This document shows positions 17,244 through 25,192 of a stretch of DNA of 64,000 nt, one piece after another. Numbering within the stretch: the stretch's first letter is position 1; every line of letters starts with the position of its first letter. Below the pieces are notes generated by a model. That model saw only the letters and a list, made by a program, of their open reading frames with translations. It had not been told where the DNA came from and did no database searches. A program made the position numbers and the translations under genes. The stretch is from Microvirga sp. VF16 (GTDB taxonomy: Bacteria > Pseudomonadota > Alphaproteobacteria > Rhizobiales > Beijerinckiaceae), in NCBI RefSeq assembly GCF_016864375.1, contig NZ_CP069357.1:248001-312000 (forward strand). The letters run 5' to 3'.

Positions 17244-18870
17244 TAGCCCGGAAAATTCACGGTGGGTTGGCGGGTGTAGCTCAAGCCTCTGAGATAACTT
17301 AGGATTTGGTTGCTTAATCCGATCCGCGTCATTTCAGAGAGAACACACCCGCCATGGACGATCGTACGCTTCCGCTGCCCGGCCTGTCACCCGTCTTGAA
17401 CAAGCCGATCGTTGCTCGGTTCGACGGCGGATTGCTGTCGTCGGACGCTGGCGTTCTGGCCTTGCGCGAGGTCGAGAAGCGTCTTGGTGTGGCAGAGCGG
17501 CTTGCCGGCTGCCTTGTCGATTCCAGGTCTCAGGATCAGGTCATCCATAGCCTTGCCGACATGATCCGGTTCCGGCTGATGATGATCGCCGCGGGTTATG
17601 AGGACGGCAACGACGCCACAAGCCTGCGGTCCGATCCAATCTTCAAGATGGCGCAGGGAATGCTGCCGTCGGATCGGGATCTCGCCTCGCAGTCGACCAT
17701 CTCGCGGCTGGAGAACCTTCCCGACTTGCGCTCGCTGTTGCGGATGGGTCGCGCGATGATCGACCTCTACTGCGCGTCCTTCAGTCTAGTCCCGAAGCGG
17801 ATCGTTCTCGACATCGATGATACGTTCGACGCCGTGCACGGCGGCCAGCAACTGCGCCTTTTCAACGCTCATCATGACGAATACGGATTCCAGCCAATCG
17901 TCGTGTTCGACGGCGACGGCCGGTTCGTGACTGCGGTGCTGCGGCCTGCGAAGCGACCAAAGGGGAGCGAGATCCGCGCCCATCTGCGCCGACTCATTCG
18001 GGCGATGCGCGCCAATTGGCCGAACACCCGAATCCTGATCCGCGGAGACAGCCATTATTGCGGCCCGCTCGTCATCGACTGGTGCCGGAAGAACGACGTC
18101 GACTTCATTCTCGGTGTCGCCCCGACATCCATCCTGCGCAACCATGTCGAGACCCTGGAGGTGAGCACGAAGGCCCGCTTCGGTGCCGCTCCACACGAGG
18201 GTAAAGTGCGGCGCTTCAAGGAGTTCCTCGACGGCGCCGCGAGTTGGAGCCGGGTCGAGCGCATCATCGCGCGCGTCGAGGCCGGGGATCAGGGCGCCGA
18301 CACCCGGTTCATTGTCACCAACCTCACGGACGGCAAGGCCAGGGTGCTCTACGAAGATGTTTATTGCCGGCGTGGATCGGCAGAAAACCACATCAAGTCC
18401 TGGAAGACGCATCTCGCGGCCGACCGGACGTCCTGCACCAGAGCAACGGCGAACCAGTTCTGGCTGTTTCTGCACGCCGGCGCATACTGGCTGATGTGGG
18501 GCCTGCGAGCCATGATGCCGAAGCGCTCAACCTGGCGGGTGGCGCAGTTTGACACCTTGCGGCTGCGCCTCATCAAGATCGCCGCGCGGGTGGTTGAACT
18601 GAAGACCCAGATCCGCCTGCACATGCCGAGCGCGTGTCCCTACCAAGACATCCTGCGCGTCGTTCTTGGTCGCATACCGCGTCTGGTCACATGACGGAGG
18701 GGGCGCGCATGCCCCTGATCTGAGCTCGCCCCCGTCCACCGCAAACCCCGCCATCCTCGCCCACCGAACACAATCGGCGGCGGCAAAGGCATGCCCGAAA
18801 TCCGTTCAAATACCCCGGCATTGCTCACGCCACCGACCTCGAACGGGTCGCCACGAATTAAGCGGGCTAG
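17243..18870 (+). mobile_element. IS1380-family insertion sequence
   Basis: The complete transposase gene is bounded by imperfect terminal inverted repeats. The left end reads CTAGCCCGGAAAATTCACGG and the complement of the right end reads CTAGCCCGCTTAATTCGTGG. A clear target duplication could not be defined, so the outer limits may be off by a few bases. Confidence 0.75.
17354..18694 (+). CDS. IS1380-family transposase
   Basis: A 446-residue DDE transposase that looks intact. The IS1380 landmarks are present: N-terminal FDGGLLSSDAGVLALREVE, first acidic site in LDIDDTFDAVHGG, second in ILIRGDSHYCG, and the C-terminal glutamate region in RRGSAENHIKSWKTHLAADR. Length is normal for the family. 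It is the only gene in its element and has no sign of frameshift, so this copy may be active. Confidence 0.93.
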   Translation: MDDRTLPLPGLSPVLNKPIVARFDGGLLSSDAGVLALREVEKRLGVAERLAGCLVDSRSQDQVIHSLADMIRFRLMMIAAGYEDGNDATSLRSDPIFKMAQGMLPSDRDLASQSTISRLENLPDLRSLLRMGRAMIDLYCASFSLVPKRIVLDIDDTFDAVHGGQQLRLFNAHHDEYGFQPIVVFDGDGRFVTAVLRPAKRPKGSEIRAHLRRLIRAMRANWPNTRILIRGDSHYCGPLVIDWCRKNDVDFILGVAPTSILRNHVETLEVSTKARFGAAPHEGKVRRFKEFLDGAASWSRVERIIARVEAGDQGADTRFIVTNLTDGKARVLYEDVYCRRGSAENHIKSWKTHLAADRTSCTRATANQFWLFLHAGAYWLMWGLRAMMPKRSTWRVAQFDTLRLRLIKIAARVVELKTQIRLHMPSACPYQDILRVVLGRIPRLVT

Positions 18871-19188
18871 CAGCCTGATGGACCAGCCTTGTGGATCACA
18901 GCTGGGTTCTTTTCGTCTGGTGGCCTAGGTGGTCTTCCCCGGTCGGGAAGCGCTCATCCTGTCCCTTCAGCAATAGCGGCTGCTCGGCGTCAAGCAACTT
19001 CGCAATGAGTTCATTTAGCAACTCGATCTGATGCCGATGCTCGACACTATCCATCAGACCATCGTGTGATACAACGACCAAACGCTCAAGCGGCCATAGA
19101 GATGGCGCAAGAGGAGCGTTGCTATAGCCGCCCGGTTGCAGGGATCAACCGCAGAACACTCATCTACATGCTCATCTTGGAATACATA
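18871..19188. other. intergenic, no clear gene
   Basis: A 61-codon minus frame at 18896-19081 (MVVVSHDGLMDSVEHRHQIE) is charged and might be a small protein, but it has no recognised relatives and no clear ribosome-binding site. Nothing else was seen. Confidence 0.3.
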
Positions 19189-19734
19189 TCAGCGACGTCG
19201 ATGGCCAATTGTGCAAACCAAAGAGTCTCTCCGGCGTGGTAGAGTCTCCACACGTGTTCCCGTCCATCCAGTGCCGATCATATCGAGCCGCGTATCCTCG
19301 CCGAGTGCAGTGGTACCTCTCAGCGAAGCCCGGGCATCTGTTGCAATGACAATGCGGCCGCCAGCGGTGACAACGGTGGATAGCTTGCGAAGAACTCCAA
19401 TCCGATTTTCCACGTGTTCGACTGTGTTGATGCAGAGCACCTTATCTACGGGCTCGATGCCACCGCTTAGAGCCTCCAGCCCTCCGTGACGCAGATTCAA
19501 CCGACCAAGAAGAAATGCGGCGCGGTTACGGCGGTACGCGATAGCAAGCTTCACCAACCAAGAGTCAAAGCCAACAACTCTGCCTGCGCCGCAGGCTAAG
19601 CAGAGAGACAGCTCCAGCCCGGAACCGCACCCAAACACCAGAATTCGATCGCCAGGTTGAACATCGAGAAATGCTGTGAGCCAGTGTTGCCCGAACAGAC
19701 ATTGTGAAGGCGCAGCGCGCGGGAATTCGCTCAT
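19189..19734 (-). CDS. class I SAM-dependent methyltransferase
   Basis: A 181-residue protein with a Rossmann methyltransferase core. Motif I is ILVFGCGSGLELSLCLA (the usual acidic residue before GCGSG is replaced by Phe), an acidic loop follows in RVVGFDSW, motif IV is VDKVLCINTVEHVEN, and a post-motif strand is GGRIVIATDA. The order matches small-molecule or UbiE-like methyltransferases. The substrate is not indicated by context, since the neighbours are IS remnants. An AAGGAG lies 11 bases before the ATG. Confidence 0.75.
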   Translation of the reverse strand: MSEFPRAAPSQCLFGQHWLTAFLDVQPGDRILVFGCGSGLELSLCLACGAGRVVGFDSWLVKLAIAYRRNRAAFLLGRLNLRHGGLEALSGGIEPVDKVLCINTVEHVENRIGVLRKLSTVVTAGGRIVIATDARASLRGTTALGEDTRLDMIGTGWTGTRVETLPRRRDSLVCTIGHRRR

Positions 19735-20165
19735 TGCATTTACACTCCTTCAGAAGCCGCAGCAGAAATGGCGCACCTAGCTTACTGGGATTAGTACCGT
19801 CACCCTCCGCAGGCTGCCATGAAAAGTGCATTTGAAAAAGTGTCGAGAATCGCGTGGTTCCAGCTATTGGTCCATTAGCATCAAGCCGGACTGCTCCCTG
19901 TTCAAGGTGGAGAGCTGGGCTTGGGTCCTACCATATGCCACCAGTTTAGATGGTGCTAATGATCCGACCATTGGCAGTGGAAGCTATCCATCCTTTCGTC
20001 ATGAGCAGTAATTCTTGCCCTTCTTCATTCGAGGCCACTTCAATGATCCCTGACAATCTACAATTCTTCTCCTGTACCAAGGCATTTCCCGGCCGCACAC
20101 CTTGAGTATATCCGCAAAGTCTGGATCATCGGGCTGGAACGGTCAAAGGAAGACAAATTATCCGG
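19735..20165. other. intergenic, no gene seen
   Basis: Holds the upstream region of the methyltransferase gene and the decayed edge of an IS110 fragment. Frames are short and unnatural. Confidence 0.4.
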
Positions 20166-20576
20166 CTCTAGCCGGGAGCGCTGGCGCACGACTTGGTTGC
20201 GCCGCGTGACCTGTCGGCGCAAGGCCTGGGTCGCCTCGTCGGCGATCCAGACCTCCGGCAGGAAGCCACTGGCATAGGGCTGGGCCAGGACACCGGCGTC
20301 GATGGTGTCGGTCTTGATCTTGGCATGGGCGATCACCCGCACCTGCATGGGATTGGCAATCACGACACGCTTCACATGCAGGCGGAGCACCGCCACTACG
20401 GCGGCCGCGTTGCCGGTTGCTTCGACCACGACCACGTCAGTGCCTGATAGCGAGGCCGCGAAGGCCGTCAGCTGGTCCCGGCGCATGTCGATGCGCCCAA
20501 TCCGCTTGAGCTTGCCGTCCTGCCAGGCGACCGCCTCGGCGAAGGCGCGGTGGATCTCCAGTCCGATGATGCGCAT
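20166..20576 (-). pseudogene. IS110-family transposase, N-terminal fragment
   Basis: About 137 codons of the DEDD-type RuvC-like domain: MRIIGLEIHRAFAEAVAW (usually GLDVH; here Asp is replaced by Glu), VVVVEATGNAAAVVAVL, VVIANPMQVRVIAHAKIKTD and IDAGVLAQ. Similarity stops after VVRQRSRLE, before the C-terminal transposase_20 domain. An inactive remnant. Confidence 0.8.
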
Positions 20577-20828
20577 GCCGGCTCCCTCCGAGCTGTGCTC
20601 GTCCAAAACGGGAGCTGGCGGGCAACACGACACTTGACGATCCGCGCTCGCAGCGCATCCGGGCAAGTCGCAAGGGGGCGGCCATGTAACGAGCTCGGGC
20701 TCTCAGCCTAACGTCTATCGGCGGCCTGCCCGCACCTTCGTGCTCCCGGTGCCCCGCGTCCCAGACGGGCTCACCATAGCACTGCTTCCTAAAGAATGCA
20801 GATGGACGCATAAGGCACCGAAATCATC

Positions 20829-21085
20829 ATGCCGGATAATGGTCAGGTCGAGCGGGTGAACCGGACGATCAAAGACGCCATCGTCAAGCGCTACCACGAC
20901 GACACGCATGACCAGCTCAGGGTGCACCTGCTGCTCTTCGTGGATGCTTACAATTATGCCCGAAAGGCTCAAGACCCTGCACGGCCTCACGCCGTACGAG
21001 TACGTCTGCACCTCTGGACGAAGGAGCCCGAAAGGTTCAGGCTCAACCCGTCACGCCATATCTCGGGGCCATACACCTCAACGTC
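20829..21085 (+). pseudogene. integrase-type (IS481-like) transposase C-terminal fragment
   Basis: NGQVERVNRTIKDAIVKRYH (with the catalytic Glu of a DDE integrase) and DQLRVHLLLFVDAYNYAR are in one frame. RLKTLHGLTPYEYVC continues in another frame, and WTKEPERFRLNPSRHISGP returns to the first. Two compensating frameshifts and the missing N-terminus make it a remnant. Its end abuts the stop of the Rieske gene. Confidence 0.75.
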
Positions 21086-21092
21086 GCGCAAG

Positions 21093-21641
21093 TTACGCTG
21101 TTTCCTGTTGGCCAATTACGACCTTCGTGTCAGACACGAAGGCATAGGGCGGGATCGGCAAGTTAATCGGAGCCGGGCCACCACGGACACGGCCGGACGT
21201 GTCGAACACCGAGCCGTGGCAGGGGCAGAACCAGCCTTTATACTCACCTTGGTGGCTGAGCGGTACGCAGCCGAGGTGGGTGCAGTTGCCATAGACAACG
21301 AGCCACTGGGCCTTGCCGTCCTTCACACGGGCCGAGTCGGGCTGAGGGTCGCGGAGCGAAGCTACGTTCACGTCCTCGGCGGCCTTGATCTCCTCCGCCG
21401 CGCGATGGCGAATGAAGACTAGCTTGCCGCGCCAGAAAAGCTTCACGAGCTGCCCTTCGGCAATGGGTTCCAGATCAACGTCGACTGGAGCACCGGCTGC
21501 CACGGTCGCCGCGTCCGGCGCGAGAGACTGGATGAAAGGCCACACCAGGAGCGAGCCGCCGACGGCAGCGGCAGCGCCCGTGGCAATGTAAAGGAAATCG
21601 CGCCGTGTCGGCTCAACGACGTGAGGAGTGATCTCAGCCAC
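21093..21641 (-). CDS. petA: Rieske iron-sulfur protein of cytochrome bc1 (orphan)
   Basis: A 182-residue ubiquinol-cytochrome c reductase Fe-S subunit, which passes electrons from quinol to cytochrome c1. A Tat-type anchor is present (PTRRDFLYIATGAAAAVGG). The cluster motifs are complete: CTHLGC at 120-125 and CPCHGS at 139-144, with ligands Cys120, His122, Cys139 and His142 and disulfide Cys125-Cys141. The start is GTG with GGAG at good spacing. Cytochrome b and c1 genes normally follow directly, but here the gene is followed by an IS fragment, so it is a single-gene copy. A tatC copy, needed for export of such proteins, is 9 kb away. Confidence 0.95.
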   Translation of the reverse strand: MAEITPHVVEPTRRDFLYIATGAAAAVGGSLLVWPFIQSLAPDAATVAAGAPVDVDLEPIAEGQLVKLFWRGKLVFIRHRAAEEIKAAEDVNVASLRDPQPDSARVKDGKAQWLVVYGNCTHLGCVPLSHQGEYKGWFCPCHGSVFDTSGRVRGGPAPINLPIPPYAFVSDTKVVIGQQETA

Positions 21642-22426
21642 TTAAAGCTCCAGCACTTGTTAATCATGAAGGCCGCCTCTGTATGCCGTAGAAGCTAGAG
21701 CAAAGAGAGTCACGATTATGTTATGAGAGCTTCCATTGGAAGGATCGCCCGTAAAGTATGTTCATGTCGATACCAACGGACACCTAATCGTATTTTTCCA
21801 CTCTAGATCGCGCAGGGCAGCATGGTCGCGGACTATTTCCGGCGAGAGATGCCAAGTCTGGGCAGCGTCTATCTTAGGCCATGGCTTCCTTTGCCATCGC
21901 AATCTGCATTAACATCACATGTTGGACACGTTACAGCTGAAGAGACCGTCACGACGCTATGGCATGGGTGCCGTGATGGGACAAAGGTCTCCCATATCGA
22001 AGGCCACAAGGCGAACGGGCGTGACAGAGATCAGCTCCAGAGGTGGGGGTGCTGGCCTCCGGGCCAGCGCCGCGACCGACCCTGAATTAACATCACGCCG
22101 GGATCGCCCAGCAGGGACAGGCCACCTAAACCACCTCATTAAGCTCCCGCACCTGATCCGGCTTGAGGCCCGCGTACCGCTTCCACTAGCGATAAACCGT
22201 CCGCTCTAAGATGCCCAATGCCAGATCAGTTCCCCTATCCGGCTCATCGGGCGCGCTTCTTGCTGATGACAGACATCCCTGTTGCAGAGGGATCGACCGA
22301 GGATGCAGCCACAAATCCGGCATCACTTCGTGTGTGCGGCTTCGATCCGACCAGATTGTTCCCGACGAAGTTGATTTGTTGATAGGTTGAATTAGAACCC
22401 TACGGATCATAAGCCAAAATGGATTC
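21642..22426. other. intergenic with a small IS3-type remnant
   Basis: Apart from the orfA-like fragment at 22126-22226, no coding signal was seen in nearly 800 bp. The stretch includes the promoter side of the Rieske gene. Confidence 0.4.
22126..22226 (-). pseudogene. IS3-family OrfA-like helix-turn-helix remnant
   Basis: The minus strand reads LGILERTVYR, stop, WKRYAGLKPDQVRELNEV, stop. This resembles the OrfA segment in which S/LERT-x-YRW-x-x-x-Y-x-GLK-x-DQ-x-R-x-L precedes the leucine zipper. It is only 33 codons long, with an internal TAG at the second Trp position. Confidence 0.45.
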
Positions 22427-22663
22427 TTGGTGAACCAACGCGTTGAAACATCTGGAGCGACACAGACCTTGGCCAATGATAACCAACAACAGGAAGCGCC
22501 ATTTCGGACCGGAGCCGCGCCCTCGGAGGCCTTCCTGCGGGCGCGCCGACGCAAGAACCTTATAGTCTTGGGAATTCTGCTCGCTTTCGTGGCGGGCGTT
22601 CTCACACTGACATTTTTCCATGTCCCCAGGGAACGAAGCAGTCTGACGCGTTCGATTCCGTAA
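22427..22663 (+). CDS. small single-pass membrane protein, unknown
   Basis: A 78-codon frame with TTG or GTG start (22427/22430). The cytoplasmic half is polar (TLANDNQQQEAPFRTG), followed by a basic RARRRKN and one hydrophobic helix (LIVLGILLAFVAGVLTLTFF). The topology resembles small cytochrome oxidase accessory proteins of alphaproteobacteria, but I cannot assign a family. It ends just upstream of two MerR-type promoter candidates. Confidence 0.45.
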   Translation: MVNQRVETSGATQTLANDNQQQEAPFRTGAAPSEAFLRARRRKNLIVLGILLAFVAGVLTLTFFHVPRERSSLTRSIP

Positions 22664-22670
22664 CTAAACC

Positions 22671-22701
22671 TTGACTTGCCGACCTGGCAAGCGGGTCAAA
22701 C
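22671..22701 (+). promoter_or_regulatory. possible CueR-like MerR-family promoter
   Basis: TTGACT, a 19-base spacer and TCAAAC. The spacer holds the dyad TTGCC-gacct-GGCAA, like copper-responsive CueR/HmrR sites. The -10 is poor. If real it would be a second, copper-type input to the zinc-ribbon gene, 90 bp upstream of the stronger CadR-like promoter. Confidence 0.3.
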
Positions 22702-22760
22702 ACTCCGAGTATTTCGCCCGCTGCCTTGGCACCTGTGTCGATTTTTCTCAGCAGCTGCTC

Positions 22761-22791
22761 TTGAACCTCAGGTGGCTAGAGCTCCTATCTT
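22761..22791 (+). promoter_or_regulatory. CadR/PbrR-like MerR-family promoter
   Basis: The -35 TTGAAC (22761-22766) and the -10 TATCTT (22786-22791) are separated by 19 bases, the over-long spacing diagnostic of MerR-family control. The spacer carries CTCAGGTGGCTAGAG, sharing the GTGGCT core of known CadR boxes and matching the site before the P-type ATPase (50811). It drives the zinc-ribbon gene whose ATG is at 22835. Confidence 0.65.
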
Positions 22792-22834
22792 CAGACTGTT
22801 CGCTCTCGAAGCAGAACAGGATAGGGACCCTGCG

Positions 22835-23248
22835 ATGACCAATAGTTCACGGCTGCCGCATCACGGTATGTTATGTCCAGTATGCCGCACCGATTTGGCA
22901 ATGAGCGAGCGCCAAGGCATTGAGATCGAATATTGTCCGAAGTGTCGCGGCGTCTGGCTTGATCGCGGCGAACTTGACAAGATACTCGAGAGAAGTGCGC
23001 GAGAGTATGAGCAGGGACCTTTGACGGGTCCGGTGGTTGGGGATCCCTCTGCGCCAAGCTTCTTGCCCCAGCCTGGAGCTCCATCGCCTCGGGTCAGTGC
23101 CCCTCGTGGGGCTCCGCCATCCCACCCTGGCTACCCGCCCACCAACGGACCTGGGTATTACGCTCCCCGCAGGAGCGAACACCATGACGACCACCACGAT
23201 GATCACCATGGTCGCCACCGCAATTTCCTCGGCCGCCTCTTTGATTAG
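22835..23248 (+). CDS. TFIIB-type zinc-ribbon protein with His-rich tail
   Basis: A 137-residue protein. The first 65 residues form a zf-TFIIB zinc ribbon: MLCPVCRTDLAMSERQGIEI, then YCPKCRGVWLDRGELDKIL, with two CxxC pairs that bind zinc. A Pro/Gly-rich linker follows. The tail has a histidine cluster (SEHHDDHHDDHHGRHRN) near 117-131, suited to bind Zn, Cd, Ni or Co. The start at 22835 is chosen because sequence upstream in the frame is the promoter. Control by a CadR-like promoter makes a role in metal buffering or sensing plausible. The family's biochemical function is unknown. Confidence 0.85.
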   Translation: MTNSSRLPHHGMLCPVCRTDLAMSERQGIEIEYCPKCRGVWLDRGELDKILERSAREYEQGPLTGPVVGDPSAPSFLPQPGAPSPRVSAPRGAPPSHPGYPPTNGPGYYAPRRSEHHDDHHDDHHGRHRNFLGRLFD

Positions 23249-23343
23249 AGCGGCTCTCGGAGTTTTGAGCTACAGCCGGGTCGGTATTGTGACTCTTCCT
23301 AGCGTTAGAGCCGTTCAGGTTCGCGATGTACGTACGGGAAAGT

Positions 23344-23376
23344 CTCTCCCTGACCTCACAAGGTCAGGAGTGAGAG
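23344..23376. other. strong hairpin between zinc-ribbon gene and lepB
   Basis: CTCTC-c-CCTGACCT, loop CACA, AGGTCAGG-agt-GAGAG: an 8-bp perfect stem with a 5-bp outer helix. No T-run follows, so it is not a classical intrinsic terminator. It may limit readthrough or fold in the lepB leader. Confidence 0.4.
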
Positions 23377-23430
23377 GTGTTGCATCACGATTTGAAGAGC
23401 CAGTAGTGCCGTCAACATAGGTCCGCAGGT

Positions 23431-24204
23431 GTGAACAATAGCAGCAAATACGTGGGTAGCAGCGCGAAGAATGAAGAAGGCGGCCTCTGGGAGACCATCA
23501 AGGTCATCATCCAGGCCCTCCTGATCGCGGTCGTCGTCCGTACGGTGCTCTTCCAGCCCTTCAACATCCCGTCAGGATCGCTGATCCCGACCCTGCTGAT
23601 CGGCGACTACCTGTTCGTCTCCAAGTATTCCTACGGCTATTCGAAGCACTCGATCCCCTTCAGCCCGGGCATCTTCTCCGGCCGTATCCTCGGCTCCGAG
23701 CCGAAGCGCGGCGAGATCGCCGTGTTCAAGCTGCCACGAGATAATTCGACCGACTTTATTAAACGCGTCATCGGCCTGCCGGGCGACAAGATCCAGGTGA
23801 TCAGCGGTGTGCTGCACGTCAACGGCCAGCCGGTGCAGCGCGAACGGGTGGAGGACTACAAGACCACCGATCTGTACGGTCGCACGATCTCCGTGCCTCA
23901 ATTCAAGGAGACGCTGCCGGGCGGCGTGTCCCACTTCGTCATTGAGCGCGACGGCGACCGCGGCTACTGGGACAACACCAACGTCTACACGGTCCAGCCC
24001 GGCCATTTCTTCATGATGGGCGACAACCGCGACAACTCCACCGACTCGCGCGACGAGGCGAGCGTCGGGCAGGTGCCGTTCGAGAACCTGGTCGGCCGGG
24101 CCGAGATCATCTTCTTCTCCATCGACGAGAGCGCCTCCCTGTGGCGTCCGTGGGAATGGCCGCAGAAGATCCGCTGGAATCGCCTCTTCGAGCGGATCCG
24201 CTGA
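23431..24204 (+). CDS. lepB: signal peptidase I
   Basis: A 257-residue membrane-bound leader peptidase that cleaves Sec and Tat signal peptides on the periplasmic side. One N-terminal helix (VIIQALLIAVVVRTVLF) precedes box B, FNIPSGSLIPTLLIGD, with catalytic Ser50 (the usual SM is SL here). The general base Lys111 lies in DFIKRVIGLPGD, and box E is MMGDNRDNSTDSR. The start is GTG. lepB usually sits upstream of rnc and era; here it stands alone, which suggests a duplicate. Confidence 0.95.
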   Translation: MNNSSKYVGSSAKNEEGGLWETIKVIIQALLIAVVVRTVLFQPFNIPSGSLIPTLLIGDYLFVSKYSYGYSKHSIPFSPGIFSGRILGSEPKRGEIAVFKLPRDNSTDFIKRVIGLPGDKIQVISGVLHVNGQPVQRERVEDYKTTDLYGRTISVPQFKETLPGGVSHFVIERDGDRGYWDNTNVYTVQPGHFFMMGDNRDNSTDSRDEASVGQVPFENLVGRAEIIFFSIDESASLWRPWEWPQKIRWNRLFERIR

Positions 24205-24279
24205 CCTGTGGCTGCTGGCGCGCAGTTGAGCGCTCACGTTCAGTCGCCAACTCCAAGCTGAAGATCAGGAAGAGTGTAG

Positions 24280-24870
24280 ATGAGTTGGTGGCAGATCATC
24301 TTGCATTGGGACTGGGCATCCGTCGGGAAGAGCGCTCTTGGGGCTGGCCTTGGTACGGGAGCCGTCGGAGGGCTGCTGCTATTCCTTCGTGATCGCCGTC
24401 GCCAGCGCTCGCTTGCAGCCTACATGGCCCTGCGGCTTGCCGTGCTTTTGGAGGCTTATGCTGCCAGGTGCGCTGAAGTGGTCTGCGGCAATGCGCATGT
24501 GCCGCATCCGTCGGAGACGGAGCTCATTCAACGGGATACAACGCTGCCAGAGCTCCCACGCTATCCGGAGGATCTCGATGGATGGCGCGCCATTGACGCG
24601 ATACTGACGGGACGATGCCTGATGTTTCGCAATAAACTACGTTCAAGCCAGGGTATCATCGATGGCATGATTGCGCATGACCGAGGTATCCTCCACAGCA
24701 GGTTCAGCGGGCTTGCGGCCGAGCACGGATTGGAAGCATGGCAACTTGCTGCTGCTCTTCGGCACAGGCACGGGATCGAGACGGCCGACCCGCTCTGGGA
24801 CTATGCTAAACAATTGAAGCGGATGCTCGAAGAGACACAAAAAACCCATGGACCGGAAAAGCGAGATTAG
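24280..24870 (+). CDS. hypothetical protein with N-terminal membrane helix
   Basis: A 196-residue protein. One hydrophobic segment near 15-36 (SALGAGLGTGAVGGLLLFL) is followed by an arginine cluster (RDRRRQR) and a helical cytoplasmic domain (WRAIDAILTGRCLMFRNKLR, LEAWQLAAALRHRHGIE). No domain was recognised. Composition is natural and it lies 75 bp after lepB on the same strand. Confidence 0.6.
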   Translation: MSWWQIILHWDWASVGKSALGAGLGTGAVGGLLLFLRDRRRQRSLAAYMALRLAVLLEAYAARCAEVVCGNAHVPHPSETELIQRDTTLPELPRYPEDLDGWRAIDAILTGRCLMFRNKLRSSQGIIDGMIAHDRGILHSRFSGLAAEHGLEAWQLAAALRHRHGIETADPLWDYAKQLKRMLEETQKTHGPEKRD

Positions 24871-25192
24871 CGTGCCGCATGCAATCTAGTGAGTGGCGAT
24901 ACGCCGGTCAGGGTAGTGCTGGAACGGCCGGATCATCACACGCGTCCGATCGACGTCTTGCCGCAGCCTGAATAGGACCACGCTTTCCATCCAGCGGTCA
25001 TCAGCACCGCCCGGGATCTACAGGCCTGATAGCGCCGCGGGAACGCCATCGGGGAAGACCATGTTGCCTAAGGCCGTATCGTATACCCTACGTCCAACAA
25101 AGCGTGACCACCCTGGTAGCGCTTTTACCAGAACCGTCTGTTGCCGAGCCAACATCAGCAATTTGTAAACCATACTCGCTCATACTCCGCCC
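24871..25192. other. intergenic with one inverted repeat
   Basis: No gene seen. CTGGTA (25113-25118) and TACCAG (25126-25131) form a perfect 6-bp inverted repeat with a 7-base centre, about 60 bp upstream of the L,D-transpeptidase start, a possible operator. Confidence 0.35.
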
